Notes: generated by a model from the letters alone, not told the origin. DNA of 43,071 bases from Candidatus Cloacimonadota bacterium (GCA_020532215.1 JAJBBF010000103.1:1-43071), one strand, 5' to 3'; positions 28,465 through 37,464 are shown, counted from the stretch's first letter. Program-made: numbers and translations.

Positions 28465-29586
28465 ATGTACCGTCCTTCCCTTAAATCCGGCTGGTCCCTG
28501 ATCATTCTCTTCGCGCTCAGCGTGATCCTCTTTGTGATCGCCCATAGCAGCTATGTAACCATCGAGGCCGATTTCCACCAGTCCAAAGTGGATGCCGCCC
28601 GGCTGATGGCAGCTTTTATGGACAGTCTGCGGGCCGAACAGCAGGAACTGGGGATCCCCTTCGATCCCATCAACGATCCGCTGCAGACCGGCCTTATCGG
28701 CGCTGCCCGCACCACCATAACCACAGACCGCGGCTTGCTGTCGGAAAAACAGGCCGCCCTCAATCCCAATCTCGCAGCCGTTTTTGTGGAAGAGCTCTCC
28801 AAACAGGGCCTCAAAGCCGGCGATCACGTTGCAGTGGCCTTCACCGGCTCGAATCCCGGGGCGAATCTCGCCCTCTACGCCGCCCTCCAGGTGATGAAGC
28901 TGGAGCCCGCCATCATCGTGGCCCTTTCCTCTGCCTCCTATGGTGCCAACCGGGAGGAATACACCTGGCTGGATATGGAGGCGATCCTGAGGCAGAAAGG
29001 CCTGATCGATTTTGGCTGCCAGTACGCCTCCCTCGGTGGCAAGGACGATCTGGGGATCGGGCTTTCGGACAACGGTATCACCGCCCTGTTCGATGCCATG
29101 TCCCGCAACGGGACCAGCCAGATCATCGGCGCCACCTTTGCCGAAAACGTTCAAACCCGGGCTGAGGCCTACAAACAGCTGCTGCCCCAGGGCAAGCGCT
29201 ACAAGCTGTTCATCAATATCGGCCGCGGCCTGGCCAATGTTGGCAGCATTCCCAATGCCAACCAGATCCGGGAAGGCCTCAATCCCAAGCTGGCCGAAGA
29301 GCAGTTCGATCCCGAAGGCGTGATGATGGTGATGGCCAAAGAAGGCGTGCCCGTTTTCAGCATGCAGCATCCCCGCCGCTGGATCCGCCGCTATAAGCTG
29401 GAAGAGCCTTCCGGCCAAATGCCCGAGCCCGGCGTCGGCCCTGCCTTCAGCGTAAAAAAACACAACGTCACCGTTGCCGCCATCTGCCTCGCCATCCTTC
29501 TGGCGGCTATCGTTGCCGTGATCATTTTCGACCGCCACGACCGTCATTTCATGGCCAATATCGTCGATCCCGATGAAGAATTGTAA
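28465..29586 (+). CDS. Poly-gamma-glutamate system protein (PgsW-like)
   Basis: N- and C-terminal TM helices; 'GDHVAVAFTGSNPGANLALYAALQVMKLEPAIIVALSSASYGAN'; directly downstream of pgsC. Confidence 0.8.
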   Translation: MYRPSLKSGWSLIILFALSVILFVIAHSSYVTIEADFHQSKVDAARLMAAFMDSLRAEQQELGIPFDPINDPLQTGLIGAARTTITTDRGLLSEKQAALNPNLAAVFVEELSKQGLKAGDHVAVAFTGSNPGANLALYAALQVMKLEPAIIVALSSASYGANREEYTWLDMEAILRQKGLIDFGCQYASLGGKDDLGIGLSDNGITALFDAMSRNGTSQIIGATFAENVQTRAEAYKQLLPQGKRYKLFINIGRGLANVGSIPNANQIREGLNPKLAEEQFDPEGVMMVMAKEGVPVFSMQHPRRWIRRYKLEEPSGQMPEPGVGPAFSVKKHNVTVAAICLAILLAAIVAVIIFDRHDRHFMANIVDPDEEL

Positions 29587-29599
29587 TTTTGGAGCATAA

Positions 29600-30415
29600 A
29601 TGTTCAAACGTCTGATCCTTGTTCTTGCCTGCCTGGCGGCCCTGGTCGCCCTCCCGGCGAAGGTCAAGCCCCTCAATTTCAACGATCCCGGCAACCGCCG
29701 CCTGCTCAAGACCGAAGCCGGAAATTACTGGTATTACCGCTCTCTACCGGAAAAATCCATGACCCTCGATGTGCAGGGCATCGAAAGCATAGACCTGCGT
29801 TCCTTCGGCCTGGAAGACCTGCGGAAACCCCAGGTGATCACCATCATCGGCGGCACAAAAAAGACCTGGGACCTCAGCCTTGATCAGCGCCTCGGCGGCT
29901 TTTACCTTTACCACGAAATCAAGGTACCCATCCCGGCCGGCACCAAGTCCATCCAGGTCCTCTGCTATGAGCGCAGCATCTATTTCCGCCCCTTTTACAC
30001 GGTGAAGCCGGCCCCCAAACCCAAAGCCGCCAAACCGGCCAACCTGGCCGTTAAAGCCCACGGCGGGGTGATCACCATCAGCCACAACGGCACCGACAGC
30101 CCCTACTATGTCTTCAACCCCTCCCAAGGGCTAAAATTCACCCTCAACAACGGCCGCACCGCGATCGTCTATGTGCGCGCCAGATTGCTCGACCGCAGCC
30201 TGCCGGTCTTTGAAGTTTACCGCGACGGCAAACTGCTTGACACCCATGAATTCACTCTGCGCCGGACCACCAAATACAGAGCGGTGGGAGTTGACCACCT
30301 GACCACCGGGATGAAGCTGGAATTGCCAGAAAACAGTGGATCGGCGGAAATTGAACTGCGCGCCAAAAGCGACCACATGTTCTTCGCCCGGCCGCTGCTG
30401 CGCAAAGCGGATTGA
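29600..30415 (+). CDS. Hypothetical secreted/periplasmic protein in the pgs operon
   Basis: Signal peptide 'MFKRLILVLACLAALVALPAKV', beta-rich sequence, 14 bp downstream of the previous gene. Confidence 0.75.
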   Translation: MFKRLILVLACLAALVALPAKVKPLNFNDPGNRRLLKTEAGNYWYYRSLPEKSMTLDVQGIESIDLRSFGLEDLRKPQVITIIGGTKKTWDLSLDQRLGGFYLYHEIKVPIPAGTKSIQVLCYERSIYFRPFYTVKPAPKPKAAKPANLAVKAHGGVITISHNGTDSPYYVFNPSQGLKFTLNNGRTAIVYVRARLLDRSLPVFEVYRDGKLLDTHEFTLRRTTKYRAVGVDHLTTGMKLELPENSGSAEIELRAKSDHMFFARPLLRKAD

Positions 30416-30423
30416 GACAGCTT

Positions 30424-31557
30424 ATGCCTGATCCCAACAAGAAAGAACCGCTGGAACCCCTCTCCGATCAGCAGTCCGGCAAACCAGGGGAAAAGGGTTC
30501 ACGCCCGGAACGGGATGACCGCCCCCAGGGGAAACCTCCGGTCAAAGCGCCCCGCAGCATCATTCCGATCATTATGGGCCTGGCTCTGTTTCTGGCTTTG
30601 GCGCCCCGGCCCCTCTGCGCCCAGCTCGAGATCGGCGTCTCCCTGGGAACCTCTTATTCAGACAACGTTTTCCAGCTCTCCGAATATGACCTGAACCGCT
30701 GGGACCACAGCCATCCCAACCTCGATTACGCGAACACCACGGACGACCTGGCCCTCGACGCCCGCTTCGACCTGGCCTGGCCCATCCGCTACCAGTGGTG
30801 GAAATTCATCCCCTCGGTGACCGCCAAGATCTCCCAAAACCTTTCGAACCCGGACAAACAGCGCCAGGACGCCCTCTTCCGCCTGCGCGTGGAACGCTAT
30901 TACTGGAATTTCACCGCCCTCTACGGCTACTACCCGGAAAACTACGTGCGCAGCTACATCGATACTGATGGCAGCCAAAGGCTGGAAAAATTCAGCTACG
31001 CCCGTAACCTTTACCGCGGCGACCTCAACCTCAAACCTTTTAAAAACACCACCCTGCAGTTGCATGGACGCTACGAGCAGTATTATTACAACGAATTCTG
31101 GACCGAGTTCGACGCCAACGCCACCACCCTCGGCCTCGGAGCCCGCTATGCCTTTCCCGCTTTCAGCCTCAGCGCCAATTACCGCTACCGGATCTTCGAT
31201 AATCACCGCCACGACGCCGAGGACGGCAGCTACGAAAGCAACCGCTACAGTGGAAACATCCGCCTCAAAAGCACTCCCCTCAACGACGACAAGCCTTCCG
31301 GGCCCTCTTTCTATCCCGAACTCACCCTCTCATACGAGGAACGCTTCTTCCAATCCCTGGACCCCTGGTATGGCGGCCGCGCCGATTTTATCTACAACAC
31401 CAGCGCCGCCCTCAATTTCGAGATCGAACCCCGCTGGAATTTAAAGCTTGACTACTCTCACGCCTACAGGAATGTAGAATCGCCTGTGGAGGAAGTCCGC
31501 CGCGCCAGGGAATACAGCGAAAACGAGGTCTCCGCCACGGTCAAATACAGCTTTTAG
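30424..31557 (+). CDS. Predicted outer-membrane beta-barrel protein in the pgs operon
   Basis: Hydrophobic 'IIMGLALFLALAPRPLCAQ', amphipathic beta repeats rich in Tyr/Trp, terminal 'EVSATVKYSF'. Confidence 0.75.
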   Translation: MPDPNKKEPLEPLSDQQSGKPGEKGSRPERDDRPQGKPPVKAPRSIIPIIMGLALFLALAPRPLCAQLEIGVSLGTSYSDNVFQLSEYDLNRWDHSHPNLDYANTTDDLALDARFDLAWPIRYQWWKFIPSVTAKISQNLSNPDKQRQDALFRLRVERYYWNFTALYGYYPENYVRSYIDTDGSQRLEKFSYARNLYRGDLNLKPFKNTTLQLHGRYEQYYYNEFWTEFDANATTLGLGARYAFPAFSLSANYRYRIFDNHRHDAEDGSYESNRYSGNIRLKSTPLNDDKPSGPSFYPELTLSYEERFFQSLDPWYGGRADFIYNTSAALNFEIEPRWNLKLDYSHAYRNVESPVEEVRRAREYSENEVSATVKYSF

Positions 31558-31566
31558 GTGCACACC

Positions 31567-31896
31567 ATGGAATTCAGACAAGAAAGCGACATTAAAAAGA
31601 TCCGGGAATTCCTTGATCTTTCCGAGAACCACAAGATCGAACTCCGCCACTACAAAAGCCCCGTCCTCGTTTGGGCGGTCTCGGACGGCACAGCCTATTA
31701 CACCATCTGGGAACATGAACTGCTGCAAAGATTTGGCCTCGCCAATGTCGATGGCTGGGATTTCGAGGAAGACCTGCTCTTCTGTCCGGACTGGATGGCG
31801 GAGGACTGGGATGAGGACTCCGATCCCGAAGACGATGACGATGACGATCTGGGGCTGATCTGCGACATCAAGCTGCCCCCTTTGAAAAAGGACTGA
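31567..31896 (+). CDS. Small acidic hypothetical protein
   Basis: 'MEFRQESDIKKIREFLDLSENHKIELRHYKS...DEDSDPEDDDDDDLGLIC'; tightly spaced between the barrel gene and gpsA. Confidence 0.65.
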   Translation: MEFRQESDIKKIREFLDLSENHKIELRHYKSPVLVWAVSDGTAYYTIWEHELLQRFGLANVDGWDFEEDLLFCPDWMAEDWDEDSDPEDDDDDDLGLICDIKLPPLKKD

Positions 31897-31910
31897 GCGC
31901 GGAGGCCTGG

Positions 31911-32930
31911 ATGCGGGTCGCCGTGATCGGCGGAGGCGGATGGGGCCTTGCCCTGGCCAAACTGCTGGCGGAAAACTCCCATCAAGTCTTGGTTTGGGAA
32001 CACGATCCGGATTTTCTGCGAACCCTTCAGTCAACCAGCTCCAACCCCCTGCTCCTGCCCGGGATAGTTCTGCCGCCGGCCATATCTTACACCGGTGATT
32101 TCTTCGCCCTGGCGGATTTCCAGCCCCAACTGGCGGTTCTGGCCACCCCCTCCCAATTTATCCGCGCCACCCTGGCAAAAATCCCGCCCGCGGCGGCTGA
32201 GCGAATCTGGGATCCCGGTCATCTCAAGGCCGTGGTCAATGTGGCCAAAGGCATCGAGGAAACATCCCTGCTTACCCCCGGCGGCATTCTGAAGCAGATC
32301 CTTCCCGCCCGGATCCATCCCCGCCTCTGCACCCTCTCCGGACCCAGCCACGCCGAGGAAGTGGCCGGCCAGATCCCCACGACCGTGGTCATCGCCGGAC
32401 CGGATGACGCTCTGCTGCGCGAGCTGCAAAGCGTTTTCAGCAACCCTTATTTTCGCGCCTACCGCAGCTCTGACCTCATCGGAGTGGAGATGGGCGGCGC
32501 GGTGAAAAACGTGATCGCCATCGCCGCCGGGATCGTGGCCGGTCTTGGTTTTGGCGATAACACCATGGGCGCCCTGCTCACCCGCGGGCTGGTGGAGATC
32601 CAGCGCCTGGGAGAAGCCTGCGGTGCAGACCCGGATACCTTTTTGGGACTCTCCGGTGTCGGCGATCTCATCACCACGGCCATTTCACCCCACAGCCGCA
32701 ACCGCCGCGTTGGCTTTGCCATCGGCTCTGGACGCAAGCTGAAAGAGATCATGGCCGAAATGAAGATGGTGGCCGAAGGCGTGGCCACCACCCGCTCCGT
32801 GTACAACCTGGCCCGTGAAAAAAACGTGGAAATGCCCATCACCGAAGAGGTTTATGCCACCCTTTACCAGGACAAGGATCCCCGCCAGGCTATCCTCGAA
32901 CTCATGACCCGCGAACTCAAAGCCGAATAG
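31911..32930 (+). CDS. gpsA: Glycerol-3-phosphate dehydrogenase [NAD(P)+]
   Basis: 'VAVIGGGGWGLALAKLLAENSHQVLVWEHD', 'LSGPSHAEEVA', 'GVEMGGAVKNVIAIAAGIVAGLGFGDNTMGALLTRGL', 'LSGVGDLITT'. Confidence 0.97.
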   Translation: MRVAVIGGGGWGLALAKLLAENSHQVLVWEHDPDFLRTLQSTSSNPLLLPGIVLPPAISYTGDFFALADFQPQLAVLATPSQFIRATLAKIPPAAAERIWDPGHLKAVVNVAKGIEETSLLTPGGILKQILPARIHPRLCTLSGPSHAEEVAGQIPTTVVIAGPDDALLRELQSVFSNPYFRAYRSSDLIGVEMGGAVKNVIAIAAGIVAGLGFGDNTMGALLTRGLVEIQRLGEACGADPDTFLGLSGVGDLITTAISPHSRNRRVGFAIGSGRKLKEIMAEMKMVAEGVATTRSVYNLAREKNVEMPITEEVYATLYQDKDPRQAILELMTRELKAE

Positions 32931-32935
32931 CTGGT

Positions 32936-32948
32936 TGGCTCCCAGCAT
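32936..32948 (+). repeat. 13-bp direct repeat, left copy
   Basis: TGGCTCCCAGCAT, identical to 36287-36299. Confidence 0.85.
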
Positions 32949-33017
32949 CATTACGGGATAAATACGGGATCAATACGGATTTCATCCGTATTGATCCCGT
33001 ATTTATCCCGTATTGAT
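32947..33017. repeat. Long palindrome, copy 2
   Basis: 34-bp arms with one mismatch around a TTC loop; same arm sequence as copy 1 and same right flank TGATAATGGGGGCC. Confidence 0.97.
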
Positions 33018-33110
33018 AATGGGGGCCAGATGGGGTTTTTCCCTTTTTCAGATCGAGTGAGTGAAGCTACAGGACATTTTTTCTTTGCACAGCCTCATAC
33101 TATTTCGCCT

Positions 33111-33530
33111 TCATATATCCAAGTTTAGCCACTTGAAATTGGTCAGTTTTGAGACCATATCTTTATTATTGACCAGGTACGAGTAACCTTCAATCAGAGC
33201 TTTCTGCACATCATCAAGCGATCCATAGGCTGTATTCCTGAATTTTAGATCTCTGATCTTTGACCAAAGATGTTCGGGGGGATTCAGCTCAGGGCTATAA
33301 GCGGGCAGGAATATCAGCCGGATATTATCAAATTGCTTGAGATGATTTGTAGTATGCCACCCTGCTTTGTCCATGATGATGATGTTACGGTAATTGCGAT
33401 ATTCAATCCCCTTTATCATATGTTGGAACACACATTGGGAGTGGAAGATAATTCAGTATGGTACAGATAAGCCGAAGGGTTCAATCTTGAAAGAGTTTGA
33501 TATCGCCCAGAACTCCATCTCCGATATATA
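33111..33530 (-). pseudogene. IS630-family transposase relic
   Basis: C-terminal DDE motifs 'NIIIMDKAGWHTTNHLKQFDNIRLIFLPAYSPELNPPEHLWSKIRD'; upstream in-frame sequence looks degraded and contains a stop; no N-terminus. Confidence 0.85.
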
Positions 33531-33563
33531 GGATGTTTCAGCAGCTTTGCCAACGCCTGTAAA

Positions 33564-36029
33564 TCAGATCTGATCCACCGTATAGCCCATACCCTCATAC
33601 CCCTTGATCCTCTTTCGGAACATCGCGGCCAGCACCGGCACCTCCCGGTCAACATAGTCATAGATCGTTACCTGGGTTTTGTTAGCATGGGCCCGGTGCA
33701 ATCGCCCCGCGTATTGCTGCAGGGTGCCCTTCCAGGAAATCGGCAAAGTTAGGAAGAGCGTATCCAGCCGGCTGTCATCAAAGCCTTCCCCGATATATTT
33801 TCCGGTTGAGATGATCACTCTTTCCTCATTATCCGGAATGGCTTGCAGCTGTTCCCTGACTGCCTTGAACTGCTTGCGGCCCATTCCTCCCCTCAGGCTG
33901 ATGATGTTTTTGGAAAAGCCCACCAGCTTGGAAGCAAAGAACTCCACGTGGGCAGTCCTCTCTGTAAGAATCAGAGGGCTTCTTCCAGCTACAATCGAGG
34001 CAATGATATCGTCCAGGATCAGCTTGTTCCGGGCCTCATCTTCGATCAGTGCCTGATAGACAGCTGTTATTCTGGCCTCTGGTTGTTGCAGGCTTTCCGG
34101 CAACTGAAAAGCAGTGTGGCGCACCTTGACCTTGTGGGTGAATGATCTCGATGCCAGCTGTGATCTGGCATCCACCTTGTAACGGATGGGACCGCACTGC
34201 ATGTACACGATCGGATGCTGTCCGTCTTTGCGGACTGGCGTGGCAGTAATGCCATAAACATACTTAGCCCTGGCTTCCTTGAGGACCTGTTCAAAGCTGA
34301 AAGCGGAGATATGGTGGCACTCATCCACGATCACCATGCCGTAATCACTCACGAATTCCTTAACTTTGCGTCCCTGATACAGGCTCTGCAAAATGGCCAC
34401 GTCGATCTTGCCGCTTCTTTTGTCCTTGCCGGCTCCCACTGCGCCAAATTCTGCGCCGTCCAGAAAGCAGCCCAGCCGTTCCAGCCACTGCTCCATCAGT
34501 TGACGGCGATGGACCACTATCAGGGTGTTGGTTTTTCTCTGCGCGATCATCCAAATGGCCACCACCGTTTTTCCAAAGGCTGTGGTCGCCGATAGAATCC
34601 CATTGTCACGCGCGAGCAGGGACTGCCCGGCCATTAACTGCTCCGGACTCAGTTTACCGATGAATTCAGCTGTTAGTGCCTCTCCAGTATATCTGAGATC
34701 CCTAACATTTGTTATGATGCCTAATTTTCCCATCAGAGCCGACAAAGCATCGCAACAGCCCCGGGGTAGGGCCAGATATTCATCGCTTTCGCCTGAGAGA
34801 TTGATGATCCTGGGTATGTTGTAGATCGGCATCCGCAGGGCTTGGGCTTTGTAAAACTCCGGATTCTGGAAGGCAGCCAACCTGATGATGTGACTCAGCA
34901 ATTTCTGCGGCAGGCCTGCTTTTTCGATGTAGATCATATTGCTGAGGACGATGTTTGCCTGGGCTGGCAGGTCTTCATATTCTTCAAATGCGGGGGTTCT
35001 ATGTTGCCAAGGTGGGATTTCCTCTTGATCCGCTTCAGCTAGCATTCCTGCTACTTTATGCCTGGCCGTGAGTTCAGAAATATACTGAGTTAATTTTGCT
35101 GGACCAATCCTCTTGAAGTTGGCCAGCCATTGCCATTGATCTTCCATCGGGCTAAGCTCATCATCCAAAAACACGCTGTTGCCCTGTTCTCTGGACTGTT
35201 TCTGGAGCGGTAGGGCGATCAGATTGCCAAAACCTCCCTTGGGCATGGAGTCCTGATTGGGGAAAAGCCTGTCGTAGGAATCAAGCCCGATCTGATGACG
35301 GCTGTCGAGCGTGGCAGTGATAATGGCTGATCCCAGTTTTCTGGCCATCCCAGCAGACACGGCTTCCTCAAAGAACATCCACACATGCGCGCCATTCCCC
35401 GATCTTGATCTCTCTGTATATGCTGGGATAGAGTGCGTAGAACAGGTTTGCTTGATGGCCAGAACATCCTCCCGCCATTCCTTCTTGTCAAAATCTATAG
35501 CCAAAAAATGGCAGGTATCGTTGTCCAGCAGGGGATAAATACCGACAACTATTTCGCCTTTCAAATGTCTGTAGATCTGGCTGGCATCGAGCGGTATGAG
35601 TTGCCTGTGTTCGCATTTGGCACAGGGGGTCTTCTTGTATTTGCCGCAAATCCCAAGTTTCCAGTCGTTCAAGCAAGCAGGTGAGTAGCCGGACCGGTTG
35701 TTCTTGCCGCTCCACCGGATCGCAAAAACATCCTCTCGTCCGCGAAAGAGGCTTCGAAAGAGGGCAACCTTTTCCTGGGGAGAAGACTGATTATTGATGG
35801 ATTCCACATGAGGTGAAGATGGAATGTCTGATGTCCTGGCCAATTTCTCTGGTTTTGCCCGTTCCTCCATGTCCATTGCAACACGATCACCCTTCCTGAG
35901 CTCAGCCAAATTCTCTTTGAGCCTCCCGTTTTCTCGCTCCAGGATGGCAATCCTTTCCAAAGCTTTCTTCAATTCCTCATCGTTGCTATCGTGATCATCT
36001 CTCATGCTTATATCCTTAGGCGCATCCAA
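33564..36029 (-). CDS. AEP primase-SF2 helicase fusion, TOTE conflict system-like
   Basis: N-terminal coiled coil; Cys cluster 'CLNDWKLGICGKYKKTPCAKCEHR'; AEP motifs 'FLAIDFDKKEW' and 'ERSRSGNGAHVWMFFE'; 'GGFGNLIALPLQ'; helicase 'SATTAFGKTVVAIWM', 'VDECHH', 'GITATPVRKDG', 'QQYAGRLHR'. Confidence 0.85.
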   Translation of the reverse strand: MDAPKDISMRDDHDSNDEELKKALERIAILERENGRLKENLAELRKGDRVAMDMEERAKPEKLARTSDIPSSPHVESINNQSSPQEKVALFRSLFRGREDVFAIRWSGKNNRSGYSPACLNDWKLGICGKYKKTPCAKCEHRQLIPLDASQIYRHLKGEIVVGIYPLLDNDTCHFLAIDFDKKEWREDVLAIKQTCSTHSIPAYTERSRSGNGAHVWMFFEEAVSAGMARKLGSAIITATLDSRHQIGLDSYDRLFPNQDSMPKGGFGNLIALPLQKQSREQGNSVFLDDELSPMEDQWQWLANFKRIGPAKLTQYISELTARHKVAGMLAEADQEEIPPWQHRTPAFEEYEDLPAQANIVLSNMIYIEKAGLPQKLLSHIIRLAAFQNPEFYKAQALRMPIYNIPRIINLSGESDEYLALPRGCCDALSALMGKLGIITNVRDLRYTGEALTAEFIGKLSPEQLMAGQSLLARDNGILSATTAFGKTVVAIWMIAQRKTNTLIVVHRRQLMEQWLERLGCFLDGAEFGAVGAGKDKRSGKIDVAILQSLYQGRKVKEFVSDYGMVIVDECHHISAFSFEQVLKEARAKYVYGITATPVRKDGQHPIVYMQCGPIRYKVDARSQLASRSFTHKVKVRHTAFQLPESLQQPEARITAVYQALIEDEARNKLILDDIIASIVAGRSPLILTERTAHVEFFASKLVGFSKNIISLRGGMGRKQFKAVREQLQAIPDNEERVIISTGKYIGEGFDDSRLDTLFLTLPISWKGTLQQYAGRLHRAHANKTQVTIYDYVDREVPVLAAMFRKRIKGYEGMGYTVDQI

Positions 36030-36174
36030 AACAACACCTTATATCGGTCAATGCTTTTCGGTACCATAACCAAACAAACTCGACCGATACCTTTCTGTTT
36101 TCTGTTAGTCTAGTTCTGTCGCGCGGCATGCCAGTAATCAACAGTGGTCAATTTACTCGCAGGTTTTCTATGGT

Positions 36175-36245
36175 ATTTGCAAAAAGAATGAAACTGGAGT
36201 CTCACCAAAACCGGCGATTTGCAACGAAAGTGATACTATTTGCAA
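36175..36245. promoter_or_regulatory. Three ATTTGCAA repeats upstream of the primase-helicase gene
   Basis: ATTTGCAA at 36175-36182, 36217-36224 and 36238-36245; start spacings 42 and 21 bp. Confidence 0.6.
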
Positions 36246-36286
36246 TTTCACTTGATTCTCTATAGGCAAACTCAAATCTCACTGCC

Positions 36287-36299
36287 TGGCTCCCAGCAT
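36287..36299 (+). repeat. 13-bp direct repeat, right copy
   Basis: TGGCTCCCAGCAT, identical to 32936-32948. Confidence 0.85.
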
Positions 36300-36382
36300 A
36301 GAAAGAGACCTGCGCGTCCATTATTTTGGTTGACATCCAGCCTGTATCTGTCAAACTGGTTTGTTAACCAAAGGATAAGAAT

Positions 36383-37462
36383 ATGGATATCAAAATGACC
36401 CGGGAGTTCGTGCAAAAACTCCCCAAAACAGACCTGCACGTGCACCTCGACGGCAGTGTGCGCATCGCCACCATCATCGATCTGGCCAAGCAGTTCAAGA
36501 TCGAGCTGCCAACCCTTGATCCGGAGGAACTGCGCCGGCTGATAGTTTGCGGCGACCACACCGTGAGCCTGGAAGACTATCTGCGCGGTTTCGGGATCGT
36601 GAACCTGGTGCTGCAGAACAAGGAAGGCCTGCGCCGCGCGGCCTACGAACTGGCCGAAGACGCCGCCGCGGAAAACGTGCGCTACATGGAAGTGCGCTAT
36701 TCCCCCATCCTGCATACGGACAGGGGCCTCAAACTCACCGAGATCTCCCAGGCGGTGATCGACGGGCTGAAACAGGGCGAACGCGATTTCGGCATCCAAA
36801 CGGCCGTGATCATCTGCGGCATGCGCAACATGGACCCCACCACCTCGGTGAAGCTGGCGGAACTGGCGGTGGCCTTCAAAAACAAGGGCGTTATCGGTTT
36901 CGACCTGGCCGGCGGCGAATACAACAACCCCGCCAAAGACCATAAGGAAGCCTTCGACCTGTCGCTGAAAAACAACCTCAACATCACCATCCACGCCGGC
37001 GAGGCCTACGGCCCGGACAGCATCCACCAGGCCCTGCACTATTGCGGCGCCCACCGCATCGGCCACGGCACCCGGCTGGTGGAGGACGGCGACCTGCTGA
37101 ACTATGTGAACGACCACCGCATCCCGCTCGAGATCTGCATCAAGAGCAATTTTCACACCAAGGCGGTGCCAGACATCCGCAGCCACCCCATCGATTTTTA
37201 CATCGATTACGGCCTCCGCGTGACCATCAACACAGACAACCGCACCATATCCGACACCACCGTCACCGACGAATACATGCTGGCCATCAACGAGCTGAAG
37301 CTGGATTATGCCACCATCAAGGACGTGATCCTGAACGGCTTCAAAAGCGCGTTCGTGCCTTATAAAGAACGGGTGCGCCTGATCAATTCGATCCTCAAAG
37401 AACTCGATGAGATCGAGGAGAACGAGCTCAAAACCAAAGTGAAGATACGGGAAAACCTCTGA
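36383..37462 (+). CDS. add: Adenosine deaminase
   Basis: 'LPKTDLHVHLDGSVR', 'HAGEAYGPDSIHQAL', 'RIGHGTRL', 'INTDNRTISDTTVTDEY'. Confidence 0.95.
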   Translation: MDIKMTREFVQKLPKTDLHVHLDGSVRIATIIDLAKQFKIELPTLDPEELRRLIVCGDHTVSLEDYLRGFGIVNLVLQNKEGLRRAAYELAEDAAAENVRYMEVRYSPILHTDRGLKLTEISQAVIDGLKQGERDFGIQTAVIICGMRNMDPTTSVKLAELAVAFKNKGVIGFDLAGGEYNNPAKDHKEAFDLSLKNNLNITIHAGEAYGPDSIHQALHYCGAHRIGHGTRLVEDGDLLNYVNDHRIPLEICIKSNFHTKAVPDIRSHPIDFYIDYGLRVTINTDNRTISDTTVTDEYMLAINELKLDYATIKDVILNGFKSAFVPYKERVRLINSILKELDEIEENELKTKVKIRENL

Positions 37463-37464
37463 TC

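Noticed and set aside
28333-29709. 458-aa minus-strand ORF opposite the PgsW-like gene
   Set aside because: Shadow ORF; no recognisable motifs, while the plus strand carries a coherent operon.
33416-33661. 81-aa minus-strand ORF between the helicase and IS630 relic
   Set aside because: Out of frame with both; low-complexity composition; best explained by the decayed transposase and helicase end.
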